Positions 26,670 to 35,472 of a DNA stretch of 64,000 nt are shown one piece after another. The notes beneath the pieces were generated by a model. The model was given only the letters and a program-made list of their open reading frames with translations. It was not told the DNA's origin and searched no databases. Both the position numbers and the translations under genes were made by a program. Source of the DNA: Nitrospira sp. SG-bin1 (GTDB taxonomy: Bacteria > Nitrospirota > Nitrospiria > Nitrospirales > Nitrospiraceae). Position 1 is the stretch's first letter; every line of letters starts with the position of its first letter. The stretch spans positions 1-64,000 of the forward strand of contig LVWS01000034.1 of the NCBI GenBank assembly GCA_002083365.1, in the 5' to 3' direction.

Positions 26670-28403
26670 CTACGGTCTCGTGAACTGGGTGATCTTGCAA
26701 CCGGCCGAATTCGGTAACGGCGCACCTGGACGAAACTGATCAGCACAGTCCTTGATCGCTCGTGCGGCATCGGCGGTCGATTGCTGAAACGTCGTCTGCC
26801 CCGGCAACATCCAAATCGGCGAGTCTGTTGAGTGTGGGTTCTTGCTCTTCTGCGAAACATCGGTCGCCTTGATGCCCAAATCAATCGCGGTGCCATGGTT
26901 CGGAACGTTGCCGGTGTTGCTCAGGTTGTTGACACCCATCCGATGGCAGCCGTTGCATTGGTTGTCAGGCACCTCGACCTTGTACGCCTTCCATGAAGCG
27001 AAATCAGCGCCGACAAACGAATACGGCTGACCATCGCCGTTAAATGTGACATCGCCCGACCCGGGCAGCTGATTAGGGCCGGTGATCTGTGCGAGATATG
27101 GAGATCGGATGATCGGTCCGTTGTCATGGCAACTGACACATGGAAATTTGCTGCCGGCAATTTGTGACGGCGTCATCCAGAAGGCGGGGTTGCCTACGCC
27201 CTTGGAGGGCGCCCTGACCTTGCCGCTATGGTTCAAATTGAAGTCCGCCAGCGCCCCTTGGTAAAAGCAGGTCGCACCATTCGCCTTATTGTGCTGGATG
27301 ATGGCGACATCGCCGTACTGCCCTTGCGACAGCCCCATTTTTCTCGCGTGCGCGACCACATACGCATGATCCGTATTCACGAGAACTCGAAAGCGGCTGC
27401 CGCGATCACAGACTCCGTTGAGCACGTTCGGACGATCACAGGCACCATCCGGGTAGATCGCGTTAGCCGGAATCAGATGGTCGGTGGGAACCGTTGTGCC
27501 CAAAGGACTATCGACGTCGAAATCGGGGACCGTGGCGCCGATGGCGTCGTCGCACTGTTTTGCATAGGCGGCTAAGGCGTCAATGGGCCCCGTTGAATTC
27601 GCCGTGAGTAGCCCCGACCAATTCTCTGCAACCGACGCAGGATAGCTGAGTCCCCCTTCATTATGATCGTCGGCACGATCCGCATCGACGTCATACCGCA
27701 TATACTGATCACCTTTAAAGAAATAGACGACCGACTTGCCGTCGACCTTGGTCGGCCACGCTATGGCCCCGTCGATTCCATCCACGAACTTGAAATTCGG
27801 CCAGTTGCCTGCAATCGGCTTCGGATAGCCGGGGTCGGCCCGATGATGTTTGATGTCAAACCGAATGTATTCATTGTTTCTGAAAAAATAGGCGACCGTC
27901 CGCCCATTCCGCGGCACAGGCCATACAAGTACCGCATCGATCCGGTCCGTCCAGATTCCGGGCCATTTCATCGAGATCGGTTGAGGATACGGCCTTCCCG
28001 CGCCATCCGCCGCATCAGCGCGATCCGCTGCCACGTCGTATCGCATGAACTGGTTGCCCTTAAAAAAATAGGCGACGGTCTTGATCTCCGCTCCTCCCGG
28101 AGGGGGTGCAGGCCAGAACACCGCGGCATCGATCGTCTCCGCGAAGAGTCCAGGCCAGCTCTCTCGAATAGAACGAGGATACGAATTGCCGCTTCCATCG
28201 TCACTGTCGGCTCTATCGTGGGCGATGTCGTATCGGGCATACGCTCCTCCGTGGAAGAAGTATATCTTGCCGTTGTTCCATGCCACTGGAACCAGTTTGT
28301 CTGAACCGGATAACTGAGCCCAGACGTTGTGCGTTGCAGAAAGACTCATGACGACGAACAACCCACAGAGGGTTGCTTCCCATGTACCGAGTGTTTTCCT
28401 CAT
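26670..28403 (-). CDS. hemopexin-repeat and dihaem cytochrome c fusion protein
   Basis: A 577-residue protein; aaggag lies 7 bases before the ATG. Residues 1-29 are a signal peptide (ending VWA). Residues 38-270 hold four hemopexin-type repeats, each with the pattern (V)AYFFKG.QYMRYDV..DRAD....YP..I...WPG. The C-terminal half has two haem-binding motifs, CVSCH (422-426) and CNGCH (483-487), in a region rich in Cys. Hemopexin repeats usually form a four-bladed propeller that binds ligands; here it is joined to a cytochrome. An exported redox or binding protein is inferred. It diverges from the paralogous pair across a 546-bp gap. Confidence 0.8.
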   Translation of the reverse strand: MRKTLGTWEATLCGLFVVMSLSATHNVWAQLSGSDKLVPVAWNNGKIYFFHGGAYARYDIAHDRADSDDGSGNSYPRSIRESWPGLFAETIDAAVFWPAPPPGGAEIKTVAYFFKGNQFMRYDVAADRADAADGAGRPYPQPISMKWPGIWTDRIDAVLVWPVPRNGRTVAYFFRNNEYIRFDIKHHRADPGYPKPIAGNWPNFKFVDGIDGAIAWPTKVDGKSVVYFFKGDQYMRYDVDADRADDHNEGGLSYPASVAENWSGLLTANSTGPIDALAAYAKQCDDAIGATVPDFDVDSPLGTTVPTDHLIPANAIYPDGACDRPNVLNGVCDRGSRFRVLVNTDHAYVVAHARKMGLSQGQYGDVAIIQHNKANGATCFYQGALADFNLNHSGKVRAPSKGVGNPAFWMTPSQIAGSKFPCVSCHDNGPIIRSPYLAQITGPNQLPGSGDVTFNGDGQPYSFVGADFASWKAYKVEVPDNQCNGCHRMGVNNLSNTGNVPNHGTAIDLGIKATDVSQKSKNPHSTDSPIWMLPGQTTFQQSTADAARAIKDCADQFRPGAPLPNSAGCKITQFTRP

Positions 28404-28949
28404 GGCCCGCTCCTTTTTATTTTCCGGTCATCCATCGTGAACATTCCGCTCGAACCCTCACCGTCATGAGAGTCGGCGTTAATCACCGATCACAGGCAAA
28501 ACTCATTCCCATTTCAAACCTTCCCAGCGACACAGTACTCAGTCAGCATGTGATGGATGGCTCAAAATCCTGCACCCCACTATATCCCGTGACCTTTCCA
28601 TCTAGGCGCCAAGCAGATCACTCGCATCCAATCCGATACAACTTGTATCGAAAGAGATACGTATATTTCCTTCGCCAAGCTTATGTGCATTGCCCAGCAG
28701 CAAGACTCATTTGCTCTCGATGTATTGAGAGCCATCACGTATCAGCCTACGTATCGCCCTGCTTATACATCCATTTCATGAATTCCTACCTATTCCTGTC
28801 GTCGATGCAATCCAGGGAACGGGCTTTCCTCCCACTCACTTCCCAACAGTCGGTGCAATTTCGGCATGATGTTTGCGGAGTACTCGTCGCACGACTGTTC
28901 GAGCCAGAATCATCTGGCCTCACTCAACCTATACGAAGGAGGAATCATC
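28404..28949. promoter_or_regulatory. 546-bp divergent regulatory region with GTATC palindromes
   Basis: No gene is supported. It holds a perfect palindrome, cgatacaa-c-ttgtatcg (28634-28650), an atacgtat palindrome (28657-28664), and further GTATC words at 28739-28743 and 28751-28755. Such a cluster suggests operator sites for one regulator. The ribosome binding site aaggagg of the plus-strand gene lies at its right end. Confidence 0.45.
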
Positions 28950-30509
28950 ATGGGAGACGTATTGCCGAGCCAACTGGCAAATTCGATCATGGGGAAGCTG
29001 TACGACGTGTTGACCAATGGAGACGAGACGGTCCCCAAGTCCGAGGACAACTTTTTCACCTGGTGCACTCCCGGCATCCCGTTCGAAGCAGGCGATTTTG
29101 AGTTTTTATCTCAGGGCCTGACCGGAGTGGTGAAACAATCCGCCCTGTCGGAACTCGTTACACCGGGTGGTTCCACTCAACCTAGCGGTGAAGGACAACC
29201 AGCTCCGACTGCTCCCGCCTTGACTCCAGAGCTCATGGACAAACTCCTCGCGCAAGATGTCGGCAAGCTGTACATGCAGGCCGAGAATTTCTCGCGCCTC
29301 GTGGATTTCGTGCCCGACGTGTCGGGCATCGACGATCGGTTTGCGAAACTCAACGTCATGAACAATGAGGGGTCGCTTTCGGATCGGTATGAGTACGCGC
29401 TTCGGATGAGTCAGGTGATGCACACGGAGCTTCCCGAGGAGACGAAGAAAAAGATCGAGAAATTCCGAGCACTCTTGAGCATCAAAAAAATCAAGAAGAA
29501 TCTCATCGACGACAGCGAAACCGAAGTGATCGAGTCCAGCCCCCTGGTGGTGGCGTACAACGAGAAGCTTAAAGCATACGAGGATGCAGCCTTGGAATAT
29601 AACGCCCGTCGGATCGATGCTCTTGCAGGGGATAATCCAAAGGCGGTCCACTATTGGGCCGTGAACGCCAACACACTGCGCAATCGGGTCAAAGCCGCCA
29701 TGAGCGATTGGGTCACGAACGGCTACAAGAACGATTATGAAGCCATTGCCGCGTTTATTGACCAGGTGATGCAACGCGACATGACCTTGCTGAAAGCAGA
29801 ATACCGGGATGCCTTGGAGAAGGCCAAACTGACCGGGTTGGCGTCCGGATCGGACTTTTACTACACATCGGTCGTCCCGGGAAACTTCGTAAAAGCCTCA
29901 GGATGGACTCAGTTCTCCTTCGGCTCCACGGATATCTCCCGTTATTCCTCATCGTCCCACAGCAAGTGGTCGGCCGGTGGAGGCTTCAGCATCGGGCTCT
30001 TTTCGATCGGCGGGAGTGGGGGAGGCAGCAAGAGCCACTACCAAGGCGGATTCGACAACTCGAGTTTCCGATTGTCCTTCGCCATCACTCAGGTCCCGAT
30101 CGTTCGTCCATGGCTCAAGTCGGCGTTTCTCTCCAGCAAGGCCTGGCGCTTCGATCAGAACAATCCTGAAGCCAAAAGCCAGATGATCAGCGATGGTGGA
30201 AAGCCGCCGAAGGGAATGATCCCGGCGTACCCGACCGCCATGATCTGCGTCAAAGACCTGGAACTCAGCATGAGCAATTCCAGTGGCATGCATGAGTTCA
30301 CCAAGAGCAGCATCGGCGGCGGGGGATTCGTCGGATACGGACCATTCGCAATCGGTGGCAGCTACCAGAAGGGGAAGACGGCGGGCAAATCGAATTATCA
30401 CTGGGACGGGCAAACGATGAAGGTGGAGGGAATGCAAGTCATCGGATTCAAGTGCCATGTCCTCCCGAAGTGTCCGGATCCGCTCCAAACCATCACTCAA
30501 TGGGTGTAG
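28950..30509 (+). CDS. uncharacterised protein with Gly-rich segments, paralogue A
   Basis: A 519-residue protein. The ATG at 28950 follows aaggagg by seven bases; the frame is open to 28866. There is no signal peptide. Residues 90-290 look helical. A Gly/Ser-rich segment follows (about 333-367, SAGGGFSIGLFSIGGSGGG), a beta-rich part (370-440), a second Gly-rich segment (455-472, IGGGGFVGYGPFAIGG), and a C-terminal motif CHVLPKCPDP (502-511). The next gene shares its scaffold: the EFSR(L/I)(V/M)D-type block, WV..G....Y, R.W....F....W.F, PAY..A and C..LP.CP. The Gly-rich hairpins could insert into membranes, but that is inference. I cannot name a function. Confidence 0.75.
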   Translation: MGDVLPSQLANSIMGKLYDVLTNGDETVPKSEDNFFTWCTPGIPFEAGDFEFLSQGLTGVVKQSALSELVTPGGSTQPSGEGQPAPTAPALTPELMDKLLAQDVGKLYMQAENFSRLVDFVPDVSGIDDRFAKLNVMNNEGSLSDRYEYALRMSQVMHTELPEETKKKIEKFRALLSIKKIKKNLIDDSETEVIESSPLVVAYNEKLKAYEDAALEYNARRIDALAGDNPKAVHYWAVNANTLRNRVKAAMSDWVTNGYKNDYEAIAAFIDQVMQRDMTLLKAEYRDALEKAKLTGLASGSDFYYTSVVPGNFVKASGWTQFSFGSTDISRYSSSSHSKWSAGGGFSIGLFSIGGSGGGSKSHYQGGFDNSSFRLSFAITQVPIVRPWLKSAFLSSKAWRFDQNNPEAKSQMISDGGKPPKGMIPAYPTAMICVKDLELSMSNSSGMHEFTKSSIGGGGFVGYGPFAIGGSYQKGKTAGKSNYHWDGQTMKVEGMQVIGFKCHVLPKCPDPLQTITQWV

Positions 30510-30548
30510 GAGCCGCTCGTCGAGCAACTTGCGCAACCTTAGATGGAC

Positions 30549-30578
30549 GGCCCACCACGCACGAGCGCGTGGTGGGCC
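30549..30578 (+). other. perfect 12-bp GC-rich hairpin between the two paralogues
   Basis: ggcccaccacgc (30549-30560) and gcgtggtgggcc (30567-30578) are exact reverse complements around a 6-base loop. There is no T-run, so it is unlikely to be a simple terminator. It lies just before the ribosome binding site of the second gene and may set the ratio of the two products or stabilise the mRNA. Confidence 0.6.
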
Positions 30579-30593
30579 CAATTGGAGGGCCCC

Positions 30594-32135
30594 ATGGATC
30601 CGATCGTTTCACTGGCCTTGATGACAAAAGCCAAGTTGATGTTCCAAGGAGAGGACACCTACCTCGCCTTCCCCAGTTCAAGCCTCTCCTACAAGAAAGA
30701 GGATTTGACCTTCATGACGGGCACATGGACGGCTGAGCGCCTGCTCAAGCTCGCCGAATTTTCACGTATCATGGATTCCATTCCAAGCGGCATCGCACTG
30801 GATCTCACGCGTCCGGACACCCTTTCAACCATCTATCAGGGAGTGCTCCGCGGCACAACGAGTGGGATCAAATTCGCTGTGGCCACACGGGTGCGCACGT
30901 CGGACGAAGAAGCGGCCTATCAGAAAGCGTTTCAGTTTCTCTACACCGTCGCACCGGACGGCTCTTGGGCCGACTCCCTGTCGGCCATCGCGTACAAGCA
31001 ATATCGAGACGCTTGGTTTGCCGCACAAGAAGCGTATAAAAACAAAGAAATCGAAGCCACTTATACGACGGACGCCGCCATGAAAGAGCGGTGGAAGACT
31101 CTCGAGGAACCCATTCTGAGAAGCAAGGTTGCCGAATTAGAGCATGACTGGGTCAGTAAAGGTCACCGCCATGAATACGATGGCGCCAGACGCACCTATG
31201 AACAATTCGTCGGTAGTTCCCCGGCTATCATCTGGGACGAATGGACCAAGCAATGCATACCTAGTTTGGATAAACTTACTGATGCCGTATCGGCACAAGA
31301 ATTTTTCCCCTGCGGATTCGCTCCATCGAACGTTCTCGACTCTCCTGTGTGGACGACCTTGACGCTGACCGAAAGCGAGGTGGAAGGACTCGCCCACGCT
31401 GCGCCTCACGAAATCCGACAACTGCTGGGCGCCGATCAAATGGATTTGGACATTCAATCGCTCTCACTCGAAATCAGCTCAGCCGTGATCACTCGCGCCT
31501 GGTTCGCTCCCGAAGTGTTTAGGGCACGGTTCTGGAAATTCCACGATGCCGGGAAAGTCCTCTCAAATGGACAAGTCCCGGCTTCCGGCGACTGTCCTGC
31601 CTATGCCGTAGCCGTCGTGTTCGCACGGAATCTTGTGATTACACTCAAACCGCAATCATCCAAAAATCAGCAAGCCATGACCATTCTAAAGACTTCTCCG
31701 GCACTTTCTTTCGCGACGTTTAAGCTGGCTGCATCGCCGACCGCGCCTTCGCCTGGCCATACCGTCATGCTCAAGAGCGCCGTTCAAGCACCTCCCCTCA
31801 TGATGCTGAAGAAACCTGGCACTACCTCCATGGCCACGGGAACGCTTGAGAAGACGCAACCGGCGAGATCGGCTCAATTTTCAAGAATGACCATGGATGC
31901 CGAGCCGGATCCATTGCCAGCCGGCGCTGCCACACGTCGAGGCGTCGCCCTTCAACGGATGCGCGGGAAAGACTTCCATATATTGCCGGTAGAATCCGTC
32001 ACACTACCGCCGCCGCCACCTCCGACACCGGAGGTGCAGATGCCGTTTGCCAAAGACGAAGTATGGATTTTGGGAGTCGTCTGCAGACGTCTCCCGTTAT
32101 GTCCTAATCCTGATCCGACTCTCCGATGGGAGTAG
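30594..32135 (+). CDS. uncharacterised protein, paralogue B
   Basis: A 513-residue protein. The ATG at 30594 lies four bases after ggaggg; the frame is open to 30543, but that would translate through the hairpin. No signal peptide. It aligns with the preceding protein at several points: RLLKLAEFSRIMD near the N-terminus, DWVSKGHRHEYD in the middle, ITRAWFAPEVFRARFWKF, CPAYAVAVVFARNL, and the C-terminal CRRLPLCPNPDP. In place of the Gly-rich segments it has other sequence, and its last 140 residues include a Pro/Ala/Met-rich low-complexity stretch and a run of prolines (PPPPPPTPE). Probably the partner of paralogue A. Function unknown. Confidence 0.72.
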   Translation: MDPIVSLALMTKAKLMFQGEDTYLAFPSSSLSYKKEDLTFMTGTWTAERLLKLAEFSRIMDSIPSGIALDLTRPDTLSTIYQGVLRGTTSGIKFAVATRVRTSDEEAAYQKAFQFLYTVAPDGSWADSLSAIAYKQYRDAWFAAQEAYKNKEIEATYTTDAAMKERWKTLEEPILRSKVAELEHDWVSKGHRHEYDGARRTYEQFVGSSPAIIWDEWTKQCIPSLDKLTDAVSAQEFFPCGFAPSNVLDSPVWTTLTLTESEVEGLAHAAPHEIRQLLGADQMDLDIQSLSLEISSAVITRAWFAPEVFRARFWKFHDAGKVLSNGQVPASGDCPAYAVAVVFARNLVITLKPQSSKNQQAMTILKTSPALSFATFKLAASPTAPSPGHTVMLKSAVQAPPLMMLKKPGTTSMATGTLEKTQPARSAQFSRMTMDAEPDPLPAGAATRRGVALQRMRGKDFHILPVESVTLPPPPPPTPEVQMPFAKDEVWILGVVCRRLPLCPNPDPTLRWE

Positions 32136-32198
32136 CAGGACGGCTCATAGGAGGACGTGACGGTGCTGGCAGGTCCTCAGCCACAATCATCGGTTTTC

Positions 32199-32227
32199 TT
32201 GGCCGGGTCCGAGCCTCGTGCTAGCAT
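32199..32227 (+). promoter_or_regulatory. candidate promoter giving a leaderless ATPase mRNA
   Basis: TTGGCC (32199-32204) and TAGCAT (32222-32227) are separated by 17 bases. The ATG of the AAA ATPase lies nine bases after the -10 and has no Shine-Dalgarno sequence, so transcription would begin almost at the start codon. Confidence 0.4.
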
Positions 32228-32236
32228 TTCCCTCCG

Positions 32237-33796
32237 ATGGCTCTGTCGACCAGCGTGCATGATCTCCGCACCCTGATCCGCTCATCCCATCCTCTCGTCG
32301 TGATCGAAACGGTGGAGGAGGAGCGGGTTTTGGCGCTCCTGCAATCCGTGACGGCACAGGAGCGCATGCCGCTCTTCGAGTGGTCTATCACCAGGGGACT
32401 CACCCGCGCCGACGAGGGATCAACCCTGAGCAAAATGACCGCGACCCCCCTGGCAGTCCTTCAGCATCTCCATGGGTTGACCGTCGAGGCGGTGTTTTGG
32501 CTCAAGGACCTTGGACCCCATCTGCAAGATCCCGCAGTGTGCCGACAACTTCGGGAGGTCGCTGCGATCTACAGCCGATCCCGGGCCACCTGCATCCTCA
32601 CCGGCCATCCGATCGCCCTTCCGCCGGAGCTCGACAAACTCGCCGTAAGGCTTGAGCTGAAACTACCGGATCAGGACGAGCTCCGGTCGATGCTGCGTGG
32701 ATTACTCCAATCGTTGCGACCTCGAACGATCTCCCGTCCCCGGTCCACGACGCTTGTGCAAAGCATGCTCGCTTCGATGAATGAGACCCCATCGGCCCAA
32801 AAGGGTCCCTCGGTCCAGGCATGCGACGCAATCCTTCGCGCGCTACAGGGCTTGACGCTCCATCAAGCCCGTCAGGTCATCGCTCAATGTCTCGTGGAAC
32901 GCGGCACCCTCTCCCCCGACGACGTACAGACGATTTTGAAGCGCAAAGTGCAGGCGCTCAAGGAAGGCGGCCTCCTGGAGTACTACCCCTTAGAGGACAA
33001 TCGCTTTGAGTTGGGCGGCTTCACCAATCTGAAGTCCTGGTTGGAACGCGCCCAAGTGGGATTTACCGCCGAAGCCAAATCGCTCAATCTTGCCCCGCCT
33101 CGCGGCATCATGTTGGTGGGCGTGCCGGGCTGCGGCAAGTCACTGGCCGCAAAGGCCATCGCTCGGGAATGGAGACTCCCTCTCCTGAAGCTCGATGCCG
33201 GCCGGCTCTTCGACAAGTTCGTCGGCGAATCGGAAAAGAATTTCCGCAAGGCGATCGAGACGGCGGAGTCCTTGTCACCCATCGTCCTCTGGATCGATGA
33301 AATCGAGAAAGCGATGGTCGCCGGCGGGGGAAGCGGCGAGGCGGACGCGGGGTTGAGCCGCAGACTCTTTGGGGCCTTTCTCACCTGGCTGCAGGAAAAA
33401 CAACAGGACGTGTTCGTGGTGGCCACCGCCAACGATCTGTCGTCGTTGCCGCCCGAACTCCTCCGCAAAGGACGATTCGACGAAATCTTTTTTGTCGATT
33501 TGCCGGACGATATCGAACGGGAATCCATCTGGAAGATTCACTTGGGCCTTCGGAAACAAGACAGCAAACAGTTCGACCTCGGCAAGATCGTCAGCGCGAG
33601 CGACGGCTTCAGCGGTGCGGAGATCGAACAGGCGGTGGTGGCGGCCCTCTACCGGGCGCTGCACCAAAAAGTTTCCCTCACGACCGACCTGATCATCGAA
33701 GAATTGACCCAGACGGTGCCGCTCTCCGTCACTCGGCGGGAAGACATCGATGCACTTCGACAGACAGCCGATGGTCGATTTGTGAACGTGCGGTAA
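32237..33796 (+). CDS. Ycf46-type AAA ATPase
   Basis: A 519-residue protein. The N-terminal half (about 1-200) has the Ycf46 pattern: LIRSSHPLVVIETVEEERVL, then PLFEWSITRGL, and a helical lid region. The C-terminal half is an AAA module: Walker A GVPGCGKS near 293-300, Walker B VLWIDEIEKA near 350-360, sensor ATAND, and an arginine-finger region near LLRKGRFDEIFFVDLPD. Ycf46 is known from chloroplasts and cyanobacteria, without a settled function. It follows the paralogue pair on the same strand, with its own candidate promoter, and leads by six bases into the NlpC-like gene. Confidence 0.85.
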   Translation: MALSTSVHDLRTLIRSSHPLVVIETVEEERVLALLQSVTAQERMPLFEWSITRGLTRADEGSTLSKMTATPLAVLQHLHGLTVEAVFWLKDLGPHLQDPAVCRQLREVAAIYSRSRATCILTGHPIALPPELDKLAVRLELKLPDQDELRSMLRGLLQSLRPRTISRPRSTTLVQSMLASMNETPSAQKGPSVQACDAILRALQGLTLHQARQVIAQCLVERGTLSPDDVQTILKRKVQALKEGGLLEYYPLEDNRFELGGFTNLKSWLERAQVGFTAEAKSLNLAPPRGIMLVGVPGCGKSLAAKAIAREWRLPLLKLDAGRLFDKFVGESEKNFRKAIETAESLSPIVLWIDEIEKAMVAGGGSGEADAGLSRRLFGAFLTWLQEKQQDVFVVATANDLSSLPPELLRKGRFDEIFFVDLPDDIERESIWKIHLGLRKQDSKQFDLGKIVSASDGFSGAEIEQAVVAALYRALHQKVSLTTDLIIEELTQTVPLSVTRREDIDALRQTADGRFVNVR

Positions 33797-33802
33797 CCTC
33801 CG

Positions 33803-34633
33803 ATGCCATTTCCCATAATCATGGCCCTTCTTGTGACGGCGAGTTTCGCTGGTTGCACCACGCCGGCCAAGAAACTGAACAGGGTGCCCGTTACACCGTC
33901 ACCGGCGGCTGATACGGCCGCGCTACGCGACTCCCCCGTATTACCGGGACCTTCTCCTTCATCGGTCACCGTTGAGCAGTCGACTTCCTTCATGACATCT
34001 CTTCCCAGCCGATCGGCAATCGTCGAGTCGGCGGCAAAACTGATCGGCGCGCGGACTATTACAAGTCAGGGGAAACGTATCGCTTACGATTGTGCGGGAG
34101 TGACTCGCGCCATCTTCCTGGAACACGGCATCGATGTATATCGTGGGGCGTTCCATGACCCGAAGGGGAACGGAGTCCGGCTCATCCACAACTACGTGCG
34201 TCGGCACGGCACCGTTCATCAAGGACCGAACGTCGGTCCGGGTGATCTCGTATTTTTTGACAACACGTGGGACTTCAACGGCGACGGCAAATTGAACGAT
34301 CCACTGACCCACGTGGGAGTCGTCGAGCGGCTGGAACCGGATGGTACCGTCATCTTCATCAGTCGCGTCGCCCATGCCGTCGAGCGGTACCGTATGAACT
34401 TGACCCAGCCTCATGTCCATAAAACGGCACAAGGCCGGGTGCTCAACGACTACATACGACGGAAACTTTCGACCGACCCTGGCCGCACGGCCCGTTTGAC
34501 CGGTGAGCTATTTTCCTTCTATGGGAACTTGCTCGATCCTCAACAACACGTTTCCACAAAGGAAACCTTGGCAGAACCCTCGGACCTGGAGCGGACTTCC
34601 CTTTCCTTGTCCTCAGGGGTATCCGAACAATGA
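33803..34633 (+). CDS. NlpC/P60-like peptidase lipoprotein
   Basis: A 276-residue protein. The signal peptide ends with a lipobox (FAGC, Cys14). The catalytic domain (about 70-200) shows the Cys in AYDCAGVTRAIFLEHG, and the His in LTHVGVVERL preceded by PGDLVFFDNTWDFNGDG. This is the NlpC/P60 layout (Cys-His) of enzymes that cut peptidoglycan stem peptides. The NGDGKLND insert could bind calcium. It begins six bases after the AAA ATPase gene, so the two are probably co-transcribed. The long Ser/Thr/Pro linker suits an outer-membrane-anchored wall enzyme. Confidence 0.75.
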   Translation: MPFPIIMALLVTASFAGCTTPAKKLNRVPVTPSPAADTAALRDSPVLPGPSPSSVTVEQSTSFMTSLPSRSAIVESAAKLIGARTITSQGKRIAYDCAGVTRAIFLEHGIDVYRGAFHDPKGNGVRLIHNYVRRHGTVHQGPNVGPGDLVFFDNTWDFNGDGKLNDPLTHVGVVERLEPDGTVIFISRVAHAVERYRMNLTQPHVHKTAQGRVLNDYIRRKLSTDPGRTARLTGELFSFYGNLLDPQQHVSTKETLAEPSDLERTSLSLSSGVSEQ

Positions 34634-34828
34634 CGCAGACTTTCCGTACGGAACCGAGCTATTCAATTCAATGCAGGGAGATGACCATGGCGCGTGATTC
34701 TTACCAACGCAATGACACCGGTTGCCGCTACAGAACCAACACCAGGTGTCCGATAAGGGCATATCGTGAGATTGACTAATGAAGGCCCCCAAATCCCCAT
34801 TTTCCTATTGACCTGGTAGAATTACCCT

Positions 34829-35260
34829 ATGGCTATCTCATCGAGACAGACGCACGTTCGAGAAACCAATCCATTGAGAAGAACCTTGACGGATGTCCGG
34901 CACGGACTCTTGGGCTTGCACAAGGCCCTGATCGTCGCTGAACAGCTGACGTACGAGCGGATTTACGGTCGAGTGGATTCCACGGGCCAACTCTTACAGT
35001 TGGTGATGAACGACCCCTGGTTTACCTGGCTGCATCCCCTTTCCAACATGGTCGTCCGCATCGACGAAATGCTCGATGGCCACGACCAATTGACCGTCGA
35101 CGACGTGGCGATGCTGTTGACCGAGATCCGAGCGCTCATTCGTCCCTCAGAACTGGGCGATGGGTATGAGCGGAGCTATTATGAAGCCCTGCAGCGAGCC
35201 CCGGACGTCGTGCTGGCCCACTGCGAGATGAAAAAGCTGCTGACGTTGCCCTCGGTGTAG
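34829..35260 (+). CDS. hypothetical helical protein, 143 aa
   Basis: A 143-residue protein with no signal peptide or membrane span. The middle is helical, with a DPWFTWLHPLSNMVVRIDEML stretch and conserved-looking aromatic residues. No known family is recognised. The ATG has no ribosome binding site; a TAGAAT hexamer ends six bases upstream, so it could be leaderless. A strong hairpin follows its stop at 35290-35321. Confidence 0.6.
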   Translation: MAISSRQTHVRETNPLRRTLTDVRHGLLGLHKALIVAEQLTYERIYGRVDSTGQLLQLVMNDPWFTWLHPLSNMVVRIDEMLDGHDQLTVDDVAMLLTEIRALIRPSELGDGYERSYYEALQRAPDVVLAHCEMKKLLTLPSV

Positions 35261-35289
35261 CGCCTTCCAGTTCAGACTTGTGACGAAGA

Positions 35290-35321
35290 AAAGCCGTCGG
35301 CCCCTCCGGGCCGACGGCTTT
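35290..35321. terminator. bidirectional terminator-like hairpin
   Basis: A perfect 14-bp stem (aaagccgtcggccc with gggccgacggcttt) around a 4-base loop, 29 bases after the stop at 35260. T-runs are short on the plus strand and longer on the minus strand (ttttcttc). Confidence 0.75.
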
Positions 35322-35472
35322 GTCGCTTCGATAAGAAACCCTGCCAGGTCGCCATCGCTCGATAGAACGGGGGTCGTCACGAAGAACGTTGTCCGAAGAC
35401 GCCCGGGCTCGATTCCTTGTATGATGTGGCGGGACGAAGCCCGGCTGAATCAGCCCTACGAGCGAGATATCG

